Part shown: piece by piece, positions 6,868-12,527 of the stretch
How positions within the stretch are numbered: position 1 is the first letter of the stretch
How the letters are laid out: each line of letters begins with the position of its first letter
Source of the DNA: Thermoproteota archaeon
GTDB taxonomy: Archaea; Korarchaeota; Korarchaeia; Korarchaeales; Korarchaeaceae
Reading direction: 5' to 3'
Assembly: GCA_003661365.1 (NCBI GenBank)
Contig: QMVZ01000010.1
Span: 1-21,721, forward strand
Length of the DNA stretch: 21,721 nucleotides
The notes under the pieces: model-generated
What the model saw: the letters and a program-made list of their open reading frames with translations, nothing else
Databases searched by the model: none
What the model was told of the DNA's origin: nothing
Position numbers and translations under genes: made by a program

Positions 6868-8682
6868 ATGCCATCTACTTACATCAAGGAAGTAGTGCTT
6901 GAGGACTTCATGTCCTACGAATACTCAAGAGTCCCCCTTAAACCAGGACTTAACATAATAACTGGGCCTAACGGAGCTGGGAAGTCCTCCATAGTTCTCG
7001 GAATAGCCGTTGCAATGGGTCAGACATATACTGAGAGATCTAGGAGGCTTAGGGATCTGATTAGAAGAGGTAAAAATGTCGCCCGCGTTACTGTAGTGCT
7101 TGACAACAGGCCAGTTGATGGAAAGAGACCCATTCCATTTTCAAGAAAGGATGAGGTTAGAATATCGAGATATTTGAGATCAGACGGTACTTACTGGTTT
7201 GAAATGGACTATAAGCCAATAGATAAGGCAGAAGTCGTCTACAGACTCTCTCGTCTTGGAATAAACCCCAATAACATGCTTATCATAATGCATCAAGGGA
7301 TGGTAGGCGATTTCAGTCGCCTATCCCCACAGGACAGACTGAAGCTTGTTGAAGAGGCAGCCGGCTTGCATGAATATAGAGAGAGGATCCTAGATGCGAG
7401 CAAAAAATTAGAGGAAATCGTTAGCGAAGAAGAGTCCCTGAAAGAGCTTCTCTCAAAGAGCGAAAAGACAATGGGATACTGGGAAGAGCAATACAAAAGG
7501 CTTCTTGAGAAGAGAGAGCTTAAGGAGAAACTTAAGGAACTGAGACTCGAGCTAGCTTGGTCTAAATGGAACTTACAGCTAAAGAATGTGGAAAAAATAA
7601 GGGCCAGGATAGCTCAAAGAGAGTTGGAAGCTGAAAAATGGCAAAATAGGCTAAAAGAAGCGGAAAAAAGGGCTAAAGAGGCAAGGGAAGCCCTAAAAAA
7701 GTCATGGGAATCTTTAGAGGAAGCTTTCTTAGATCTCTCCGTCGAAGAAAGGGCATTAGGTAGGACGGAAGCGTCTTCAGGAGAATCGATAAAGGATGCA
7801 ATGAAGAGCGTTGAAGCTGCAAGAGCAAAAGTTGAAGCACTAAAATCCTCATTCTTCAAAAAACAAGAAGAACTAATAGAGGCATCTATCGAGAGAGCCT
7901 TAAGCGAATTCAGACTGAAAATGGTGCGGAGCGAAATATCAAAACTTAAGAGAAAGTTATCGGAGGTAGAACAGAAGCTTTCAGAGCTTGAGAGCGAAGC
8001 AATGAACCTCGGCCATAAGGTAGAAACAGAGAGATCCCCTGAAGAGATAATACAGGATATAAGATTTGCTTCAGCCAAACTATCAAGCCTAGCGGACGTA
8101 TCCGACGAAACTGAACAGATGTACTTGAATTATTCAAAGATGCTTGAAGAACTTCGAGAGAAGGTGAGAATCCTTGCAGAAAATAAAAAAGCCGCCATAA
8201 AAGAGCTCGAAGAAAGGAGCAAACTCTGGAGAAGAAGGCTCAGAGCTTTAATTGGTGAGATAAACGAGACTTTTAACAACATTCTTGAGAGGCTTGATGC
8301 CAAGGGTGAAGTTAGGCTAACTGACCTAGAGGATGTCGAGAAGGCCGGTCTTAGGATCTTCGTAGGATATAGAGGAGCTCCTATAGCGGAACTTGATCCC
8401 TTTACGCAGAGCGGAGGGGAAAGAAGTACTGCAATTATAGCTTTTCTCCTTTCTTTACAGAAACAGATGAAGTCCCCCATAAGAGTAGTGGATGAGTTTG
8501 ACGTTCACATGGATCCTGCCAATAGAGAGAGAATGTTCGAGCAGATATTCGAGATACTTAAAGAAGCAGGAGGACAGAGCATTTTCGTTACGCCTAGGAG
8601 GTTAGTTGGGTTAAAAGAAGGCACTCATATAATTGTAGTCCAGAATGTTGAAGGAGCATCAAAGATTAGAGAGGTTAGTTAG
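6868..8682 (+). CDS. SMC5-like ATPase with short coiled-coil arms and no recognised hinge
   Basis: A 604-residue ABC-type ATPase of the SMC/Rad50 superfamily. The N-terminal head has Walker A GPNGAGKS (33-40) and a Q-loop Gln143 in MHQGMV, then RLKLVEEAAG. The C-terminal head has signature QSGGERS (514-520), Walker B IRVVDEF (538-544), then HMDP, and FVTPRRL (573-579) where many ABC ATPases have the H-loop His. The sequence before the signature (WRRRLRALIGEINETFNNIL ... GEVRLTDLEDVEKAGLRI) follows the SMC5 pattern closely. SMC5 heads share SGGERS, RVVDE, MDP and TPxLL; canonical SMC heads do not. About 290 residues of coiled coil (170-460) separate the heads, against roughly 700 in eukaryotic SMC5, and I see neither a globular hinge nor a CxxC zinc hook. 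Probable role: chromosome organization or repair. SD AAGGAG 7 nt before ATG supports the start. Confidence 0.88.
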   Translation: MPSTYIKEVVLEDFMSYEYSRVPLKPGLNIITGPNGAGKSSIVLGIAVAMGQTYTERSRRLRDLIRRGKNVARVTVVLDNRPVDGKRPIPFSRKDEVRISRYLRSDGTYWFEMDYKPIDKAEVVYRLSRLGINPNNMLIIMHQGMVGDFSRLSPQDRLKLVEEAAGLHEYRERILDASKKLEEIVSEEESLKELLSKSEKTMGYWEEQYKRLLEKRELKEKLKELRLELAWSKWNLQLKNVEKIRARIAQRELEAEKWQNRLKEAEKRAKEAREALKKSWESLEEAFLDLSVEERALGRTEASSGESIKDAMKSVEAARAKVEALKSSFFKKQEELIEASIERALSEFRLKMVRSEISKLKRKLSEVEQKLSELESEAMNLGHKVETERSPEEIIQDIRFASAKLSSLADVSDETEQMYLNYSKMLEELREKVRILAENKKAAIKELEERSKLWRRRLRALIGEINETFNNILERLDAKGEVRLTDLEDVEKAGLRIFVGYRGAPIAELDPFTQSGGERSTAIIAFLLSLQKQMKSPIRVVDEFDVHMDPANRERMFEQIFEILKEAGGQSIFVTPRRLVGLKEGTHIIVVQNVEGASKIREVS

Positions 8683-8795
8683 ATCTATGAGGTTTAAGTA
8701 GCCCTGTCGTTGTCAAGAGTGTAAAAATGTGCAAAGGAAGAGTATTGAGTGATTTTGTCGGGATGAAAACTTCTTCACGCAAAAATCCCCTCAAA

Positions 8796-8834
8796 CTTTT
8801 ATTTTTTCAACCTCAGCTTCACCAGCCAAGGTGA
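8796..8834 (+). promoter_or_regulatory. TATA-like box and Shine-Dalgarno of the Roadblock gene
   Basis: CTTTTATTTTTT (8796-8807) predicts transcription from about 8827, just before AAGGTGA (8828-8834), which lies 6 nt from the ATG at 8841. The Roadblock gene therefore seems able to be transcribed separately from the SMC5-like gene. Confidence 0.5.
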
Positions 8835-8840
8835 ACGTTT

Positions 8841-9209
8841 ATGTCAGCGTCAGGTTCGGATCTTAACTCCTTTTTAGAGGGGTTTGTAAAACGCACTCCT
8901 GGAATGGAAGCACTAGCTCTCGTAACTCTAGATGGCCTTATAATGGCTTCTTCGCTTCCATCAGGTTCTGGTGAGGAAAGAGTAGCGGCTATGTCATCTG
9001 CATTACTCAGCATTGCTTCGAGGATAACTGAGGAGTTGGAAAAGGGAGAATTTAAAAGAGCTCTAGTAGCTGGCTCTGAAGGATTTATCGTTTTAGTTCC
9101 ATCAGGTGACGATTTTCTTCTGACAGCTGTGTGTTCCAAAGATGCAAGATTGGGCATGGTCCTTTTTGAAATCAATAAATTGGCTGGATTCTTGTCAAAA
9201 AGGCGGTAA
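8841..9209 (+). CDS. Roadblock/LC7 domain protein
   Basis: A 122-residue protein that is a single Roadblock/LC7 domain. It shows the family pattern: an opening helix (LNSFLEGFVKRTPGMEALALVTLDGLIMASSLPSG in pieces, residues 8-42), the long central helix ERVAAMSSALLSIASRITEELEKG, then strands RALVAGSEGFIVLVPSGDDFLLTAVCS and a final helix LGMVLFEINKLAGFL. In bacteria and archaea such proteins dimerize and often regulate small Ras-like GTPases of the MglA type; no such GTPase is in this window. It lies between the SMC5-like gene and the kleisin-like gene, all in the same direction, but has its own promoter signals and a terminator-like hairpin, so membership in one complex is only suggested. Confidence 0.88.
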   Translation: MSASGSDLNSFLEGFVKRTPGMEALALVTLDGLIMASSLPSGSGEERVAAMSSALLSIASRITEELEKGEFKRALVAGSEGFIVLVPSGDDFLLTAVCSKDARLGMVLFEINKLAGFLSKRR

Positions 9210-9231
9210 ACTCTTCTTAGTAAGGATTTGG

Positions 9232-9266
9232 CCTGAAATTTTGACTTATTCAGGTTGCTCTTTTTA
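9232..9266 (+). terminator. Hairpin plus T-rich tract after the Roadblock gene
   Basis: CCTGAA (9232-9237) pairs with TTCAGG (9249-9254) around an 11-nt loop, followed by GTTGCTCTTTTTATTT. It lies 22 nt after the stop codon and looks like an intrinsic terminator, although T-rich DNA here may also serve the next promoter. Confidence 0.45.
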
Positions 9267-9303
9267 TTTGACGTTTCAGCCTTGAGTTAAAAGGGGGAGA
9301 GCT

Positions 9304-9314
9304 CATTTATTTAG
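9304..9314 (+). promoter_or_regulatory. TATA-like box upstream of the kleisin-like gene
   Basis: CATTTATTTAG would start transcription near 9335, giving a leader of roughly 75 nt to the ATG at 9409. This is longer than most leaders in the window. Confidence 0.35.
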
Positions 9315-9408
9315 TTGGATCGATAGTTCGATTGTGCGTAGTAGTGTTGTACCAATCATCAGGTGTTAATTCATCAGTTGATCATTGCTCGCAAGAAAGG
9401 TGCTCCAA

Positions 9409-10215
9409 ATGAAATCTAAGCTGAAAAAGAGAAGAGAAATCTTGCTTAGGATACTTGACTTGTGCGAGAAGGCTCTAAAAGAAGAGACCGATCCTTTCCA
9501 AGTAGATGTTGTTCAGCTGTTTGGAAAATTAAGGAAATTGCTCCCAGAATTAGAGACCGAAGAAGAGCTTTACTTGGACCTAGAAGCAGTTCTAGGCCTT
9601 ACTTCAGTGATTTTAAAGCAAGAAGAATGGATTAGGTATAGATCCTCCCTTATGTTCTTAGATCCTCTTCTGGTCCTTCTGAAAATAGAGAAGTTGGAAG
9701 ATAAGGACCTTGCAGATGTATTAAGGAGGAGTTGGAGACCAATTGTAGAGGCAAGAGGCATTTCTCCTCTGTTTCTTGAGAAAGCTGTGGAATATTGGAG
9801 AACTCTTCCATCCCTTGAAGAAAGAAGGCTAGAGCTGGTGGAGGCAAGTGAATCAGCTGGAACACTTACTCTCTCAGAGTTAGCAACATTAGGATTTGCC
9901 TCTGAAGAGGAATTCTTGTCCTTCCTGAACTCGGAAGAAAAAAGACTAAGGAAAGAGGCTGACAGAAGGGGGGGCGAGGTTCCCTATTGGGAGTTCATTG
10001 GTGCAGAAACCTTTGAAGAGACAATAAAAAGAGCCTATCTTGTGAGTTTCCTCTGCAGTTATGGGAGAGCCACGATAAGGAGAGATCCTCTCTCTGGTGA
10101 GATGTGGCTCATTCCTTTGGAGAAGCCAACGGGAAACAAAGTTTCACTTGCAATACCTATAGATGAAGAGAGGTGGAAGAAGAGAAATGTCAGAGGAGGC
10201 GGAATTAAGAGCTAA
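9409..10215 (+). CDS. Kleisin-like protein (ScpA / Nse4 type candidate)
   Basis: A 268-residue helical protein. Its N-terminal third has the ScpA-type kleisin layout: ILDLCEKALKEETDPFQVDVVQLF, then LDLEAVLGLTSVILKQEEWIRYRS. It parallels the DPWDIDIVxL and DL..AxxxLxxAAxLLxxKS pattern of archaeal ScpA, the helical part that grips an SMC neck. The middle (LTLSELATLGFASEEEFLSFL) looks like an HTH. The end (ETFEETIKRAYLVSFLCSYGRATIRRDPLSGEMWLIPL) could be the C-terminal winged helix that binds the other SMC cap. Identification rests on pattern, not on a search. An in-frame TTG exists at 9385, but ATG 9409 has AAGGTG 6 nt upstream. It overlaps the next gene by 29 nt, which implies coupled translation with the Nse1-like protein. 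Confidence 0.62.
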   Translation: MKSKLKKRREILLRILDLCEKALKEETDPFQVDVVQLFGKLRKLLPELETEEELYLDLEAVLGLTSVILKQEEWIRYRSSLMFLDPLLVLLKIEKLEDKDLADVLRRSWRPIVEARGISPLFLEKAVEYWRTLPSLEERRLELVEASESAGTLTLSELATLGFASEEEFLSFLNSEEKRLRKEADRRGGEVPYWEFIGAETFEETIKRAYLVSFLCSYGRATIRRDPLSGEMWLIPLEKPTGNKVSLAIPIDEERWKKRNVRGGGIKS

Positions 10216-10747
10216 GTTAAAGAGGGCAGCTCATATGCTCTTCTTTAGAACCCACTCTAAGCCAGGAGTCAAGGGATGGGAGCTTAAGAAAGGTCTTGGG
10301 AGGAACTACCTTCAAGTGATTGACCTGCTTAACAAGGAGCTGGAGAAAATAGGTCTCAGAGTAGAAACAATCTCGCAGGAAGGAGAGAAACCCAAAAGTG
10401 AGCAAGATTTCCTTTACAGTAGCTTTTTTGTTACATTTAAGGATCCCCCAGATTGGCCCGAGATAAGGGGCTCTGGATGGAGGATAGACGAAATGGCCGC
10501 TCTAACAGCATGTCTCTCTTTAATCCTATCAAGAGGTGGCAAGGTTAAGAGAAAGGAGATAGATGAACTGCTTGAGAAGAAAATGCCCTCATGGAGGGCT
10601 AGAGCCATAATAGAGAGGTTCTTTAGAATGGGATACCTTTCTCTTGGTGAGGAAGACGAGGTCATTGTGGGTTGGAGAAGCAGAGTTGAGATAGATTTGC
10701 AAAAGCTCATGAACCTGCTCCTTGGCAGGGAGGTAGGAACCGCCTGA
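10187..10747 (+). CDS. Nse1/ScpB-like Kite protein (tandem winged helix, no RING)
   Basis: A 186-residue protein that seems to hold two winged-helix domains. The first (YLQVIDLLNKELEKIGLRVETI ... DFLYSSFFVTFKD) resembles the Nse1 stretch with FVxxINxxLxPLxxxI followed by YYALVN. The second (EMAALTACLSLILSRGGKVKRKEIDELL ... IIERFFRMGYLSL ... VGWRSRVEID) parallels the Nse1 block with a long helix, KKxEAExxLxxFVxxxWL, then a G.R..xE ending. Nse1 continues into a zinc RING; this protein stops before it and has no Cys cluster. Kite proteins bind the kleisin linker in SMC complexes, so its overlap with the kleisin-like gene is telling. ATG 10187 is preferred over ATG 10163 because AGAGGTGGA (10168-10176) lies about 10 nt before it. 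ScpB-type is the alternative name. Confidence 0.62.
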   Translation: MSEEAELRAKLKRAAHMLFFRTHSKPGVKGWELKKGLGRNYLQVIDLLNKELEKIGLRVETISQEGEKPKSEQDFLYSSFFVTFKDPPDWPEIRGSGWRIDEMAALTACLSLILSRGGKVKRKEIDELLEKKMPSWRARAIIERFFRMGYLSLGEEDEVIVGWRSRVEIDLQKLMNLLLGREVGTA

Positions 10748-10765
10748 ACAATTTTGAAACCATAA

Positions 10766-10804
10766 ACTTATAACTCAACAAAGTCCTAAACTGTCACAAA
10801 GGTG
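10766..10804 (+). promoter_or_regulatory. TATA-like box and SD of the YbjN-like gene
   Basis: ACTTATAAC (10766-10774) predicts a start near 10797, and GGTG at 10801-10804 lies 6 nt before the GTG start codon at 10811. Both signals are well placed. Confidence 0.5.
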
Positions 10805-10810
10805 TAATTC

Positions 10811-11227
10811 GTGAGTTCTGGGATTCTGAAAACTGTAGGGTCCTTCTTGGATCAAATGGGTGTTAAATACACCCTAGATGAGGAGAAAGGTTTAATCTTA
10901 AGTAACTGGTCCATCGAGGACAAGCCTTTTACTGTGGGGGTATGGGCCGCGGGCCCTTGGCTAATAATTAGGGGCTATATCCTTCCGAAATCAATGATTC
11001 CTGAAGAAAAAGAACTAAATCTTTACAAAAAACTGTTAAGTACTCATTATAACTTAGCAGAGGTTAGATATGATATAGATGAAGAGGGGAACATAGGAAC
11101 TACCCAATCAATCCCATTAGAGGGACTTAACATAAGCAACTTTCAATCCGAGTTTAATGCAGTTCTCTATGCGATTAAGTTCTTTATAACAGACATAGCA
11201 GGAAACTTAGGCATAGAAATGGGCTAA
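10811..11227 (+). CDS. YbjN-like / secretion-chaperone-fold protein
   Basis: A 138-residue protein with the pattern of the YbjN and type III chaperone-like fold. It has an N-terminal helix (ILKTVGSFLDQMGVKYTLDEEKG), a central antiparallel sheet (FTVGVWAAGPWLIIRGYILP), then a helix (NLYKKLLSTHYNLAEVRYDIDEEGNI, in pieces) and a final long helix (FQSEFNAVLYAIKFFITDIAGNLG). The LYKKLL..HY.LAEVRYDIDEEGNI stretch is the most typical part. Members often act as dimers binding protein partners; no enzyme activity is expected. It follows the Nse1-like gene by 63 nt but has its own promoter, so a link to the SMC locus is uncertain. The start is a GTG. Confidence 0.72.
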   Translation: MSSGILKTVGSFLDQMGVKYTLDEEKGLILSNWSIEDKPFTVGVWAAGPWLIIRGYILPKSMIPEEKELNLYKKLLSTHYNLAEVRYDIDEEGNIGTTQSIPLEGLNISNFQSEFNAVLYAIKFFITDIAGNLGIEMG

Positions 11228-11257
11228 TGAGCTTTGGCATGATAGAAAGCTGTTAGA

Positions 11258-11279
11258 AAGTCCTATCATAGGAGGACTT
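11258..11279. repeat. 7-bp perfect hairpin after the YbjN-like gene
   Basis: AAGTCCT (11258-11264) and AGGACTT (11273-11279) pair around an 8-nt loop, 30 nt after the stop. No T tract follows, so it could be a transcript-end structure or an operator rather than an intrinsic terminator. Confidence 0.35.
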
Positions 11280-11437
11280 CTCCCATCGCTAAGAAAGGAG
11301 AGATAAACAAAGAGTAAGACTTCTAGGATAAGGAGTGAGTTCTATTCCCTGAAGCTCAAAACAAGTTCAGCTCTTCTTGAAAATCTTGACGTGAATCTTA
11401 ATTTATTTTCAGATGATTTACTTGATGGGGTTGTTCG

Positions 11438-11920
11438 TTGGTATTGGAAGGACAAGAACTAATCTCGTTCTTGAAAAAACAGATTGATCTCGAGAATATG
11501 ATAGTAGAGGAGGGAAAAAAGAGCGTTAAAGGCGTTGAAAACGTGCTTGTAAGGGAATTGATTAGAGGAATAGCTCTAGATTCTATGAAACACGCAAACA
11601 TGTTGGAAGCAATGGTTGCCCTGATATCTGGGGCAAAGGTCTTTTTAACTGAAAAAGAGAGCGAGAGGATTGGTGGACAAATAAAGAGACACATAGAGCT
11701 TGAAAAACAAGCAATTGAGACCTACTCAACCTTACTCGAGCATATAAAGGATGAAAGAACGAGGTTGTTGGTAGATTACATTCTTAAAGACGAGAGAAGA
11801 CACCACGAACTTCTCCGCAAAATAGACAAGATCATAGTTGAAGCCGAGACTTTAAGGGAAGAAGACCTATGGGAAATGGTTTGGAAGTACTCAGTTTTTC
11901 ATGGAGCCCCAGGAGGCTAA
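11438..11920 (+). CDS. Ferritin-like / rubrerythrin-domain protein without rubredoxin
   Basis: A 160-residue four-helix-bundle protein of the ferritin-like superfamily. Candidate di-iron ligands are Glu19 or Glu24 in helix 1 (DLENMIVEEG), Asp48 and His52 in helix 2 (ALDSMKHANM), Glu87 or Glu94 in helix 3 (RHIELEKQAIETY), and Glu119 with His122 in helix 4 (KDERRHHELL). Rubrerythrin relatives reduce peroxide at such a centre. There is no CxxC rubredoxin domain, so electrons would have to come from a partner. Asp in place of Glu in helix 2 is a small departure. The start is unusual: no ATG or GTG fits the frame, an in-frame TGA precedes it at 11423-11425, and TTG 11438 is the first start codon. 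A TATA-like AATTTATTTTC at 11399-11409 is near the right distance. Confidence 0.77.
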   Translation: MVLEGQELISFLKKQIDLENMIVEEGKKSVKGVENVLVRELIRGIALDSMKHANMLEAMVALISGAKVFLTEKESERIGGQIKRHIELEKQAIETYSTLLEHIKDERTRLLVDYILKDERRHHELLRKIDKIIVEAETLREEDLWEMVWKYSVFHGAPGG

Positions 11921-11942
11921 CTCTAGGCTTCAGTGAGATAAA

Positions 11943-12527
11943 ATGAGTCGATATGAGTTCTTAGTAACTGATATGGATGGAACCCTTGTGACATTAGATA
12001 TAGACTGGGATGAGCTTAGAGAAAAAGTCAGGGAAATAATAAGGACAGATCACCCATTGAAACCGCTGGGACCAAGCATTTTAGAGACAACAGAAGGTAA
12101 TGAAGAGCTCAGAAAGAGGGCGTTTGATCTTGTAGAGAGTGAGGAGGTTAGAGCAGCCCTCGGTGCTTCACCAGACCCAGAGCTCAAAGCAATGCTTTCA
12201 AGACTTAAGAGTAGAGGAATAAAAATGGCTTTAGTCACGTTTCAATCAGCAAAACCTGCTACTATAGCCTTAAAGAGGCTTGAAGTTCTTTCGTTCTTTG
12301 AGTTTTTAATAACGAGAGAATATTCACTGAATAGAAAGAAACAGCTTTCAATAGCGCTAGAGCGCCTACGAGCAGATCCAAGAAGGACTGTTTTTGCTGG
12401 AGACTCTTTCTGGGATGTCTTGGCAGGTAAAGAGCTCGGTTGCTATACTGTTGTTGTGGGAAGAAATCTGGAAGGCGCTGATCTATATGTTGAAAAGTTT
12501 GTAGAGCTTGAGAAGGTATTTTTCTGA
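11943..12527 (+). CDS. HAD-superfamily phosphatase
   Basis: A 194-residue hydrolase of the haloacid dehalogenase superfamily. Motif I is VTDMDGTLV, with nucleophile Asp10 and general acid Asp12. A helical cap follows (WDELREKVREI ... RKRAFDLVESEEVR). Motif II is MALVTFQS, motif III is probably the RKK stretch after EYSLN, and motif IV is VFAGDSFWDVLAGKELG, which binds magnesium. The layout matches phosphoglycolate phosphatase or similar small-molecule phosphatases; the substrate cannot be told from the sequence. ATG 11943 follows the ferritin-like gene by 22 nt, so the two may be cotranscribed. Its stop codon ends at 12527, directly against the stop codon of the helicase gene on the other strand. 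Confidence 0.87.
   Translation: MSRYEFLVTDMDGTLVTLDIDWDELREKVREIIRTDHPLKPLGPSILETTEGNEELRKRAFDLVESEEVRAALGASPDPELKAMLSRLKSRGIKMALVTFQSAKPATIALKRLEVLSFFEFLITREYSLNRKKQLSIALERLRADPRRTVFAGDSFWDVLAGKELGCYTVVVGRNLEGADLYVEKFVELEKVFF

Noticed and set aside
6825..6902. 25-codon frame overlapping the start of the SMC5-like gene
   Set aside because: No SD or family match; its end overlaps the SMC5-like frame, whose own SD at 6855-6860 is clear.
7614..8078. 154-residue minus-strand frame within the SMC5-like gene
   Set aside because: It is the complement of coiled-coil codons: Ser/Phe-rich repetitive sequence with no start signal.
9319..9332. Short palindrome ATCGA-TAGT-TCGAT before the kleisin-like gene
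   Set aside because: Only 5 bp per arm; expected by chance in a window of this size.
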